DNA of 30,542 nucleotides from positions 1 to 30,542 of the IMG/VR virus record IMGVR_UViG_3300004369_000088; one strand, 5' to 3'. Below the pieces are notes generated by a model. The model ran no database searches, had not been told where the DNA came from, and saw only the letters and a list, made by a program, of their open reading frames with translations. Position numbers and translations under genes: made by a program. Below are positions 7,815 through 17,400 of this stretch, piece after piece (positions within the stretch are counted from its first letter, which is position 1; each line of letters starts with the position of its first letter). The DNA comes from a virus.

Positions 7815-10800
7815 CTAAGTTACAAAACCGTAGCCACGAGCTACATAGTCGAATGTTCTAGATACAGATGCAGACGCTGAATTAAAAAACTCTATATCGA
7901 AACCCGCAGCCGTTTTATTATCAATTACCCAGTAATCCCCTTGTTGTAGGTTCTGCGCCGCGATACCTATAGCAGGGCTTGCGCCCCTAAACGGAGTAGA
8001 GTAAGTAATTGTACTACCGTTAACGGCGACGACCAAGTTATCTCCACTTCGTAGGCTATCTGGCATATCAACCGTGACAGTCAGGCTGGTAACTGTGGGA
8101 GTAACTGTAGAGAAAAAGGAGAATAGTTTTAACCTAAACTCAAAAGCCCTTGCATTATAATCACCCACACTAAAATTCAACCACTCCGTCCACGTAGGAG
8201 TACCTGCTGGGTCATCGTCCGTAGTACGCACCTGCAATTGAATATCCCATTGACCCTCTTCCGACCCGTCTACGTTAAGCACTGCGTCTACGTTATCCCA
8301 TCCGTCCACACTATTAATTAGGTTGTTACCCGCCACATCAATAGCCGCTGATAACCTTGATGTATATACGGCACCTAAGTCCATAGAGTTATTGAATGTG
8401 TAAGTACCTTCCGCTATAACCGTACCCATACCTAGGTCGATATTATCCACAGCGTCTATATCGGCTACAGCGTCCATATCATTACCTGTAATATCCAACT
8501 GTATAGTATTATCTATCACAATCACATTATCTAAACTCCCCAAGAAATCCGGGTGCTCATTGACATCTACTACGAAGTTGAAGTCTTGGAAGAAATCAAC
8601 AGAAGTAGATAATGCTGTAGAATTAACGCTAGACACTCCCGAAGGAAAATCGACTGTGGCTAGAGTAACCGCCTTAATCAAGAATGACCCCGCCCTACTT
8701 AACGTGGCAACGCTAGTAGCGTCTTTAGGTACCTGTACAAATAGTACCTGTGACGTATTCCACGTAGCACCGACCACCGCAGTGTTATACCTTATTTCGT
8801 AATGAGATAAGTTGACCGCGTTAACTGCGGTCCATGATAACTCGGAAGTATTACCTAGTGGAGTTATATCAAAGTCCGTAACATCCGGTGGTGGCGTACT
8901 GTTTATAGTAAGGTAAACGGTATCTTCGGTTACATAAGGGCTAACATTACCGAATACATCTAAGGCTCTCACCCGAAAACCCCACAGACCATCATACGTT
9001 GGTCGTACATCAGCACCCACGCCCGAAGTAATAGACACCAACTCATAGTTATTATTACCCCCCGGCCTCCTAGCCTCTAGCTGGTATTTAACTACTCTTG
9101 AGTCCGTGGAAGCTTCCCACGAAATAGTCACCGCTGATTCAGAAAATACACCATTTCTATATAAATATTCCGTATGAGATATACTTAAAGGAGGTAGTAT
9201 CTGGCCGTCGGTGAGTCGAGAAAAGTTAAAAGGAGGTAGTTTAACATCGTTTTCAACGAGGTCAAATTTACCAGAAAAATAAAGTAAAGCGGTAATTACA
9301 AATTCATTATCTCCGTTCTCTGTAAGAGATATTACCCTGAACTGTCTAGGTTGTAAGTCTGTAGCGGTCACTATCCACATTGCGTTAGCCTCGGGGGCCG
9401 TAGTGAAGTCAGGTGTTACACTGACCGTGCTATACGTACCTGCACCATCCGTGATTGTGCGACTATCCAAGTTACCGTTAGGTAATACTATATCTATAGT
9501 ATATACCTGATCCGCAGCCAGTGTGATGCTGCTGTCGAGCGTCACCGTGCTGACTGTACCTGAGGTGATCCTGCCCCCAAAACGTACATCAGCGTAATCT
9601 TTATCCTGTACTTTTATAATACTACCCGGGCGCACGTCCGCGTCAGCCAAACTAACAGTAAAAGATACCACTTCGGTCTCATTAGACTCCGTGTACAGTA
9701 ACCACCTACCGAAGCGATGCGCTTGCGACCGACGAGTACATCCATACGCAACAATGTTAGTAGGCCTAAACCCGTATTGTTCTATTAGGTCGGCATCCTC
9801 CACCGCTTCTATAGCCGCTTGGTAGCCATCCTCGGGGTCGTTCCACGTTACGTACGCCACGCTGTGTCTTGTATTCAGGGCGCTACCACTATAACTAAAC
9901 AGACCACCTATAACATTTGCTTGGTTGTATATTTTCTCTGCATCTTTCGGCATATCGTTAATTACGGTAACTATTCCGGAATCACCTGCTGCCCCCCAGT
10001 ACATCATACCCTGAAACACGCTTGCAACCGTTTGCAGTATGTGCAACGCTTCTGCTTGATTATCAATTACAGCATTAAACGTAAACCGTGGCTCTAAATT
10101 ACCCGCCCCATCATCCACTAAGCCATCACAGTACTGTGCTATAGTATACAAACCGTACTTATCCACTTCGGCAACGTCAACATGCCCTCCTATACCGTAC
10201 CTATCATTAGTAATAAGGTCGTATAAAACCCACGCAGGGTTATCCGAATATAACGTCTGAAAAGTACCATCCCATACCCCTGTATATACGCGGGTAAGGG
10301 GATCATAGTTTGTAGGAACTTTAATCTTTATACCCTCTACATCATAAGACCTGACGGGTACAGATGCCCCGAATAACGACCCATCTACGCTTATACCTAC
10401 TATAGCAGTATCCGGGTACATCAATTTATTATCTATAATTCTAGTATACCTAGAAAAATATAGATCGTTAGACACATTAGCCAACAGATTATCCGCGGTG
10501 AGACGGGTAACTTTTATATTCCAAGGAGCAGACCCTGTTAGTGTCATACGATAACTGCGTTCATAAGGTGAAAGTGTTTTACCTGTTATAGTATCAGTGA
10601 CCGCGTCTACATAGCTACCCCCATCAGGCTGGTACGATACTTTGAATTGTACGGAAGAACCATTAAGGTCACCATTGGAGGTATCTTGTGCGCTCAGCGA
10701 AGGTATTCTTATAGTAACAGAGACAGCATCGGTATCTGCATCGGTTACCGTGCGTACAATGGGGGTTGCAAACTCAACTTTTACGCCAACGTTAAATTCC

Positions 10801-11105
10801 TCTTCTACGTTCGAAAAACCATTTATTACATCCTGAGAGGGTGTGCCTGTACGGGGTTCTATAGATATACCCTCGAAATTATTAGTCGAATCTGCGTTTT
10901 GTATAGGCGTATTATCTAGATACACGGACTGAAGGCCGTTCACCAAACCGTTGATCTCGCCTTCACTGATAACTTCTACTATCCTAAGCACCGCCTTACT
11001 CTGAAGCGTATTTGGTGCCTCTACAGCTACCCTAGGTCCGGGTTCGGCACCTTTACCACCCTTAGACCCGGATACTAAGCTATTAATAAGCTGGTTAGAT
11101 TTCAT
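7815..11105 (-). CDS. J: Tail tip attachment protein, lambda J-like
   Basis: 1096 residues, close to lambda J (1132). The N-terminal half carries features of the J family: an early VEVISEGEINGLVNG segment, SVYLDNTPIQN and NPAWVLYDLITNDRYGIGG at about residue 295. Further on come fibronectin-III-like segments (about 650-860; SWTAVNAVNLSHYEIRYN) and beta-rich C-terminal domains that probably vary with host. J forms the central tail tip and recognises the receptor. The start overlaps the end of the I-like gene (stop 11102), indicating translational coupling. One dispersed palindrome copy lies at residues LQTVAS. Confidence 0.92.
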   Translation of the reverse strand: MKSNQLINSLVSGSKGGKGAEPGPRVAVEAPNTLQSKAVLRIVEVISEGEINGLVNGLQSVYLDNTPIQNADSTNNFEGISIEPRTGTPSQDVINGFSNVEEEFNVGVKVEFATPIVRTVTDADTDAVSVTIRIPSLSAQDTSNGDLNGSSVQFKVSYQPDGGSYVDAVTDTITGKTLSPYERSYRMTLTGSAPWNIKVTRLTADNLLANVSNDLYFSRYTRIIDNKLMYPDTAIVGISVDGSLFGASVPVRSYDVEGIKIKVPTNYDPLTRVYTGVWDGTFQTLYSDNPAWVLYDLITNDRYGIGGHVDVAEVDKYGLYTIAQYCDGLVDDGAGNLEPRFTFNAVIDNQAEALHILQTVASVFQGMMYWGAAGDSGIVTVINDMPKDAEKIYNQANVIGGLFSYSGSALNTRHSVAYVTWNDPEDGYQAAIEAVEDADLIEQYGFRPTNIVAYGCTRRSQAHRFGRWLLYTESNETEVVSFTVSLADADVRPGSIIKVQDKDYADVRFGGRITSGTVSTVTLDSSITLAADQVYTIDIVLPNGNLDSRTITDGAGTYSTVSVTPDFTTAPEANAMWIVTATDLQPRQFRVISLTENGDNEFVITALLYFSGKFDLVENDVKLPPFNFSRLTDGQILPPLSISHTEYLYRNGVFSESAVTISWEASTDSRVVKYQLEARRPGGNNNYELVSITSGVGADVRPTYDGLWGFRVRALDVFGNVSPYVTEDTVYLTINSTPPPDVTDFDITPLGNTSELSWTAVNAVNLSHYEIRYNTAVVGATWNTSQVLFVQVPKDATSVATLSRAGSFLIKAVTLATVDFPSGVSSVNSTALSTSVDFFQDFNFVVDVNEHPDFLGSLDNVIVIDNTIQLDITGNDMDAVADIDAVDNIDLGMGTVIAEGTYTFNNSMDLGAVYTSRLSAAIDVAGNNLINSVDGWDNVDAVLNVDGSEEGQWDIQLQVRTTDDDPAGTPTWTEWLNFSVGDYNARAFEFRLKLFSFFSTVTPTVTSLTVTVDMPDSLRSGDNLVVAVNGSTITYSTPFRGASPAIGIAAQNLQQGDYWVIDNKTAAGFDIEFFNSASASVSRTFDYVARGYGFVT
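10023..10036. repeat. Dispersed palindrome copy 3 (TGCAACCGTTTGCA)
   Basis: Inside the J-like gene, where it encodes L-Q-T-V-A. One base from the perfect palindrome. Confidence 0.75.
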
Positions 11106-11707
11106 AGTAACTGCTCCACTGTAATACCTGCGCTAACGAGCACACTACCAGTACGTATTCTACCATATACTAGAGGTACTGGTGCTCCCTGCTTGCTCTT
11201 ATTAGACGGCCCATTAAAAACGAAAGATGACCTAGCGTCTGGTGACTCTACACTGTCGAAACTGCCCTGCCTAGGTGGTTGTGATAGTAATACAGCGGTA
11301 CCTGCTGCTACAAAAAAGAATCCTGCTTTTGCCAAGGACAGTGCTGGCCCGGCTAACGTACCTCCGGATATAATAAAGGTAGCTGCCGCAGCAACGATTA
11401 GTACAACGCCTATCACTTGCTTAATTATACCACCGTTTTTACTAGAGGAGCGACTCCCTGACAGTATAGGAATTATATGTATGTCTTTACCTCCCGCGTA
11501 AAAATTAACCCCTGTAGCATCTATTTCTACACCTGTGTCTTTATCTCCGATAATTACTCGGTAACTACCATCTTTAAAATCATTGTAGAACGTCTTAAAA
11601 TTAGCAGCAAGTGCTCGTGCAGCCTCGCCGGGGGAAGCTACATCGAACCGGTGGTTAGCCCCATACTTCTTAGCTAGATGGCCATATAACCTAATATTAT
11701 TTAACAT
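11102..11707 (-). CDS. I: Tail assembly protein, lambda I-like
   Basis: 201 residues. An N-terminal ubiquitin-like segment (about 1-75: NIRLYGHLAKKYG...RFDVASPGEAARAL) is followed by two Gly/Ala-rich hydrophobic stretches (about 92-140) and a C-terminal PVPLVYGRIRTGSVLVSAGI motif. This is the layout of lambda gpI family proteins. It is thought to take part in tail-tip initiator assembly with K, L and J. It overlaps both neighbours by a few bases (K stop 11697, J start 11105), a typical coupled arrangement. Confidence 0.9.
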   Translation of the reverse strand: MLNNIRLYGHLAKKYGANHRFDVASPGEAARALAANFKTFYNDFKDGSYRVIIGDKDTGVEIDATGVNFYAGGKDIHIIPILSGSRSSSKNGGIIKQVIGVVLIVAAAATFIISGGTLAGPALSLAKAGFFFVAAGTAVLLSQPPRQGSFDSVESPDARSSFVFNGPSNKSKQGAPVPLVYGRIRTGSVLVSAGITVEQLL

Positions 11708-12431
11708 TACGGTACCTCAAAAATATATCAGTTCGATCAATCCATGGGTTAGCCGCCTCTCTGCGGGATAGTCTCTTGGGTAGGTGGTGTATTAGTGTAC
11801 CATAACCATCTTCTTTATTAGACAGATATATCCCACCGTGGTTTATCTTAACAGACATAACCTTACTAAGCAACACATCACCGTCCTGTAGTTGAGATTT
11901 ATCTATGCGGTAGAATCCTGCCTGTGCAAATCCTTTAACATACATGTCCTCGTCCGATACCCACCATGCATCGTCTCTTGGAAATTCATCCAGAATTATA
12001 CCACGCTTCTGCTTATACCATTTCCTTATCAGACTGTAGCAGTCGTTAACCCCCGCATGAAATTCCTTACCCAACAACTCTTCGTCAAGTAAAAAATCAC
12101 CCCACCAGTAAGGTGTATTTACTATATCTCCATCAGTGTCTATAATACCCCAAGGAACACCCGTAGCAACCTGCCCTTCCATATCATGTTTACTAGGGCA
12201 ACTACGCCCCCACGTCCCGGACTGTGGGTGACTATGTATAACGGCCTGTAGCTCGCCTGACATTATATACTGGTTGACAGATGCTTCATTAATAACGAAA
12301 CCGGCACGCGGGTCCTCCGCAAGGTTATCATAGGGTATATAAGTGTCCGCTACTACTATACCGCAGCTTTCATTAGGGAATCCTGCTTTTGCATCAGCTC
12401 GTGCATCGGCTATAACAGTAGAATTAAACAT
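11697..12431 (-). CDS. K: Tail assembly protein, lambda K-like (JAMM + NlpC/P60 domains)
   Basis: 244 residues with two hydrolase domains. The N-terminal JAMM/MPN domain has Glu21 (NESCG), His66-x-His68-Pro and PSxxD (Pro79, Ser80, Asp83), the complete zinc-site pattern. The NlpC/P60 domain begins at about residue 120, with Cys131 in VNDCYSL and His198 in NHGGIYL. In lambda this protein belongs to the tail-tip complex, and its domains probably act on peptidoglycan or in tail maturation. Both catalytic sets appear intact. It lies between L-like and I-like genes, as in lambda. Confidence 0.92.
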   Translation of the reverse strand: MFNSTVIADARADAKAGFPNESCGIVVADTYIPYDNLAEDPRAGFVINEASVNQYIMSGELQAVIHSHPQSGTWGRSCPSKHDMEGQVATGVPWGIIDTDGDIVNTPYWWGDFLLDEELLGKEFHAGVNDCYSLIRKWYKQKRGIILDEFPRDDAWWVSDEDMYVKGFAQAGFYRIDKSQLQDGDVLLSKVMSVKINHGGIYLSNKEDGYGTLIHHLPKRLSRREAANPWIDRTDIFLRYRNVK

Positions 12432-12434
12432 AAT

Positions 12435-14129
12435 TTAGCCTCCAATACCCGGGAACGCCCGAGTAGGTAAGGGGTTATTTCCAAAGCGTAGTCTACATGA
12501 ATCTAGATTTTTTCCGCACTTATCCTCGGAAGAAGTAGAAGTAAAAACATTAGTCTTGGTGAACGAGGCAAGTTCTGTGTAAGGGCATGTTGCATTAGTA
12601 TAGTCAAAGGCCCCTGTATCAGCATCCCACACCCTATACCGGTGTGTACATAAATTACGTAAGCATAGTCGAGCGGGTATCATAACACCTTCTTGATCTA
12701 TGGACGCACCCAGCTCGAATTCTATATAGATTTTGTTATGAACTGCCTTCCGTGTAATCGTATATATTTCTTTTGGATATATAGCCGAGGGGTCGGGGGA
12801 CACGCCATCGTCTAAGAACTTCCTGAAAGTGCGTATACGTGTAAAAGTAGCACCTAACAGATCGTTAACACCTATAACAGCTGACAGTAATATTTTGTTA
12901 ACATTACTGACCTTTATTCTTGGCTGAGGTAGAGAGCCTTGGCCGTTCCACTCAAACCCCTCGGCTTCAAAAGCTATGGGTATATAACTATTACCATTGT
13001 ATACCATAGTATTTTCTAACCTAGTCATACTTAACGAGGATAGCGTAGTAGCGGGAGATGTGGTAGTACCCAGCATCACGTAAGTAAACGTTGTCGGGTT
13101 AATTACTGTAACTATAAAATCCCCAACGTAGCTAGTTTCTATAGGTCCTTTAATACGCACAGCCTCTCCTGTGACCATAGCATGATTTGTTGTGGTCTGG
13201 CATGTAGCTATTAACCCACTACTAGTCAACGAGGCGATGGCAAGTTCTGTATCTATAGAGCTTGTAAAACGATAAATACTACCGCCCACATTTGTAGCGT
13301 CTATTTCATATAGTTTAACCAAACGATCACTGGCTAGAGCCATAGTTGTTTGCTTAAAACTATTAGTGACGTAAATACCCCATTTTTCCCCTAAATGCTG
13401 ATTAAGCTCGGCGGTGTCTACGTCCCCTAAATTGTCGGAGTAGATAATAACCTCACCGACATCACCATTAAAATAAAGTGAAGTCCCCGCTGTTGAGCCT
13501 AAGCTCACGAAGTCTACGGTCGCGACGGATGTTCCTAGCTCGTTGGTGGCTATGATAGCGTTGTTTACTGCAAACGTTTGCAAGGTGCCCGATCTTCGGT
13601 AAGTATATACATTAAACTCATCGGTGGCAACACCTTCAAGTTGTACATGGTCCTGTACTGTGACGGAACATCCGGCTAGTGCTGTGGTTGATGTAAACAC
13701 AGGGGAAGATAGTGCCAATAGTAAGCCCTGCGCGTATCCTGTAATACCAAAGCGCATACCGCAGTTTACTACCCCCGCAGTAGAAAATCCCAGTAAAGTC
13801 TGCATGACGGCAGTGCTACTAGTTTTTGCCACTATCACAATAGTACAGTCACTATTTGGGATAGTGTACAAATCACTAGGTATTTCCAGAGAATCGTCGG
13901 AGCCGTCAAACCTTACTATAGAATTACCGTTAACTATATCCGTCTTAAACAAAGGTCTCGCCCCTGCGGTACCCTGCGTCATTAAATAGCCATTGACTTT
14001 ATCCACCCACTCCAGTGCGGTGTCACCCATTGCTTGCGAGTCCGCGTACAACGTGGAACCATCCGCCGTAGGGTCTACAGCGTCCCACCACGCTTCACAA
14101 TTAGGTGCTTGTATAGGTTCATATACCAT
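12435..14129 (-). CDS. L: Minor tail protein L-like with N-terminal LamG lectin domain fusion
   Basis: 564 residues, about twice the length of lambda L (232). Residues 1-255 are a LamG/concanavalin-A-like domain (AWWDAVDP at the start, IVRFDGSDDS, GDVGEVIIYSDNL...EKWGIYV at the end). The L part begins at about 262 and ends with the Cys-rich region typical of the family: Cys494, Cys515, Cys538 and Cys545 (CGKNLDSCRLRFG). In lambda, four Cys residues of L bind an iron-sulfur cluster. A small beta module is inserted at about 300-356 (HAMVTGEAVRIKGP...FTYVM). The fusion puts a probable glycan-binding domain on the tail tip. One dispersed palindrome copy occurs at residues LQTFAV. Confidence 0.88.
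   Translation of the reverse strand: MVYEPIQAPNCEAWWDAVDPTADGSTLYADSQAMGDTALEWVDKVNGYLMTQGTAGARPLFKTDIVNGNSIVRFDGSDDSLEIPSDLYTIPNSDCTIVIVAKTSSTAVMQTLLGFSTAGVVNCGMRFGITGYAQGLLLALSSPVFTSTTALAGCSVTVQDHVQLEGVATDEFNVYTYRRSGTLQTFAVNNAIIATNELGTSVATVDFVSLGSTAGTSLYFNGDVGEVIIYSDNLGDVDTAELNQHLGEKWGIYVTNSFKQTTMALASDRLVKLYEIDATNVGGSIYRFTSSIDTELAIASLTSSGLIATCQTTTNHAMVTGEAVRIKGPIETSYVGDFIVTVINPTTFTYVMLGTTTSPATTLSSLSMTRLENTMVYNGNSYIPIAFEAEGFEWNGQGSLPQPRIKVSNVNKILLSAVIGVNDLLGATFTRIRTFRKFLDDGVSPDPSAIYPKEIYTITRKAVHNKIYIEFELGASIDQEGVMIPARLCLRNLCTHRYRVWDADTGAFDYTNATCPYTELASFTKTNVFTSTSSEDKCGKNLDSCRLRFGNNPLPTRAFPGIGG
13569..13582. repeat. Dispersed palindrome copy 4 (TGCAAACGTTTGCA, perfect)
   Basis: A perfect 14-bp palindrome inside the L-like gene, where it encodes L-Q-T-F-A, at the end of the LamG part. 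Confidence 0.85.
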
Positions 14130-14131
14130 AA

Positions 14132-14473
14132 TTAACTTCCAAATACTTGTTCTAACGTAGCTGTTACCGTGTGACTGTTGAATGCAACGAAGGACCTGCT
14201 ATATTCTCTAACAATATAAGTATTATTATCCCCATTAAGGTCTACCCAGTTAAAAGATGTGACACCCGCCTGCGTATCAAAAAAATCAGTTATATCATCG
14301 GCCTCAGCTGTAGTTAGCAGATTCCATGTAAGATTCCATGACTGCTTTGCTACGTTAAGGCCGTCTCCTACCCTGTTAGCATATCCATCTCCGAAATCTG
14401 CGGAAAGTACCCGGAACTCCTTATTAGTAGACGAGGAATACGAGGGTGCTTTTGTTGGGGCGAATGTTACCAT
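14132..14473 (-). CDS. M: Minor tail protein, lambda M-like
   Basis: 113 residues, close to lambda M (109). It shows the family pattern: an early strand, FGDGYANRVGDGLN, then W.L.W..L....AD.I..FFD and a final Val/Thr-rich strand ending LEQVFGS. It belongs to the tail-tip complex beneath the tape measure. Its ATG follows the tape-measure stop immediately and has AAAGGAG upstream, so the two are coupled. Confidence 0.88.
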   Translation of the reverse strand: MVTFAPTKAPSYSSSTNKEFRVLSADFGDGYANRVGDGLNVAKQSWNLTWNLLTTAEADDITDFFDTQAGVTSFNWVDLNGDNNTYIVREYSRSFVAFNSHTVTATLEQVFGS

Positions 14474-17400
14474 CTATCTTACTCCTTTATTTAGCATACC
14501 ACCAATTCTTTGATTCTTCTGTATGAAAGCTGACATTCTAGCGTCTATCACATTACGCATCTGTTCTCCCATTTCCTTAGCGAAAGCGTCGTCTGCTCCA
14601 CGGTCACCAGAAGATGAGCCACCCTCTACCGTAACATACGTATTGCTTATATAGGTAACACTTCCACCGCCGCCGGAAGCCATTACGCCTAAATTACCAC
14701 TAGCATCTCTTCTTAAAGGCATGATGGCTTCAGGGCGATTTCCCTCGGCTAACGAACCCATCCGTCCACCCGCCATAGGGAACGTAGAAAAACTATCTAC
14801 AACGCCCCCTTTAGCAAACTCTTGCAGCGGTCCTATAAATTCGGGACTACCTCCTTTAATAGTACGATTTATACTACCTTGCCCTCCAAATATACCCTCT
14901 ACACCTCCACTAAAACCCCCACCAAGACCAAAACTAACTAAAGAGCCTAAAGCACTGATTAGTGCCTTCTTGATTTGGGACCTAACAACGTCGATAGCCA
15001 TTTGACGTAAGGTTTCTCTCCAGCTAAATTCGATACCCGTAAATAAGGCAGTAAAACCATCACTAAGAGTCTCTATCGAGCTTGCCATGATTTCCTGCCC
15101 CATCCTAAATGTGCCGTCCCTCGCAGCGTCTTGCAGTTCAAGAATCTTTGCCTGCGCCCCCGCTACGAAACTATCATTAGCCTTCCCTTCCTTTGTTATC
15201 TGCGCTATGCGCTCTTGATTAGCCTTTGTAAGCCGTTCATAAGTACCCTGCGCCGATAGGGCGTAAGCCTCATCAGCCTCCCTTTTTCTGTTTATAGCAT
15301 CTATCTCCGCGTTATGGCCCGCCAGTAGCTCACTCTTCCTCTCTGTATCCTTCGTCACGTTGTCCAGTGCCCTGAACGCGTTTTCAGCATCCCGTATAGC
15401 GGCATCCGCATCATTCCTAATCTTAGTAAGGTCGTTTTCTTTCAGGGAGGCAAGTCTAATATCAATATCCACCGCGCTTATAGCGGCTATGCGCTCATTA
15501 ACGTCAATTGTTATTTTTTCTATGTTATTATAGTAGTCCTCAAGACTCTGTTTATATGAAATCTCTGCTTCTTTTGAAGATAAAGTAAGTTGCGCCTTCC
15601 CCGCAGCAAACTCAGCGTCTGCGGCTGCCTTATTCGCCGCCCTAAGCTTAGCCGCAAGCTCATCGGTGAAGGTTACCGGGCTATCCCTTAAGTTATCCTC
15701 AATGGCTCTCTCCGAATCCCTCAAAGCTTTAGCGTGCACTGACGTGAGTCTAGTTACATCCGCCCTAAGCTTACCCTCGAAGTCGTCAGGTACAAGTTGC
15801 GCTAAAGCTGACACGGCCGAGAGGTTTTGATCCCTTATCTTAGTATAGGTATCCTCACCAAGACGTGCGTCTTTTAGTATATCGGCGATCATCTGTCTAT
15901 CAGCGGTCTTAACACCTACCGCTATTTTATTATTACTTTCCTCCACTAAACTAATAAGAGCCTCTGCGCCTCTATCCAGTAATTCCTTGAGTCCCTCATT
16001 ACTTGTTAACGACTTTATGAATTCTATTTTCTGTGCAACCACTGCTCGCGTATCGGCACTATTGACTATCTTAGGGAATGCCGCGTTACTAGCGTCTATC
16101 AGAAATTCCCCTGTGATAAACTTTATCAATTCAGGGTCATCCTTAAAGGCATCCACACTTCCCAGTGTTTTGAATATCTCGTTGGTTGCCACACCGTCTT
16201 TAATTTTCTCTATCTGCTCAATTAAAGACTTATCTCTTTTCTCAATAATAGCGGCTACTCTCAGATCACGGACTTCCTCGAAATTATGACTTAGTTCCGC
16301 TTCTGCTTCCTTCACACTGGCCGAGATAGCCTTAGCGTCTAATGCTAGGTTCTTCACATAGTCATCAAAGAGAACAAAGTTTTTATCCGACTCAACTGAG
16401 GCTTTCTTTAGTTTTGCTGCGACAACATCACTACCCTCACTTAAGTTTTCCGCTATAATAGTTACTACGTCTGGCATAGATAAAGAATTATCATCATTAT
16501 TTAGTGTATCTCGTATCACTTTGAGAAGACCTTGCTCCTCCGCCAAACCTGCTTTAAGTTCGGGTACGATCTTACGTAAACGTATATCACCATTAATGTC
16601 TGTAGTGGTTTTTAACAAAGCTATAAAATCTTCCGTAGCCAGTTCTCTATCGGCCTTAGCCTTAGCTGCTACACGCTCCAGTATCACGAGGTCCACCCCT
16701 GCCTTTGTTCCTTGCTGTCCTAACTCGTCTGTAAGCGCCTTTATGTTTATCCCTTCCTCGGCTATAAAAGCTAATACTTTACCTATAATAGTTTCGTTCG
16801 AACTTCCCGCGGACTTTTCGCTCGCTATTAATGTGTCTATCTGTTTACGGGCATCACCACCTTCTTTGAATACCTCTGCGAGAGCATCCTTGGATTTTAT
16901 CAGCTTGTATTGAACGTGAGCAGGTATATCCAGTACCGTTAGAAAGTCGGTACCTAAGAAGTAGGTGGCTATCGCGTCGGATATTTCCTCGGCCGTGTCA
17001 GCTTTAGTCGCCGCAGTGGCTGCCTCTATTTTGGTCAAAAGAGATGCCTTACCAAACCCCAATAATCTACCAAAGTCGAGTGCCGAACCTAGAGTATCAC
17101 CTACCCGCTCTAACGCGTCTGCCTGTCCGTCTAATTCGCTCAGAGCGCTCACTATACTGTCAAGGTTCTGTTGCTGCTCTTCTATAGCACCCTTTATTCT
17201 TTGCTGGAATGATTGCAGTACTCTATTTCTATCGAAAGAGCCTTCAATGCCTCTACCAAATGTTAAATCTATACGTTTAAGCTCTTTTTCTAAACGTGGT
17301 GCAAACGTTTGTATTGGTTCAAGCGTCCTATCCCCGAATATACCTGCCACTTCTTTAGCCCATCTTTTAGCGGGGTTAATCGCAAGGGATAAAAGACCTC

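Noticed and set aside
14814-14825. GCAAACTCTTGC, a possible ninth palindrome copy
   Set aside because: Two central mismatches and no central CG, so it was not counted with the family.
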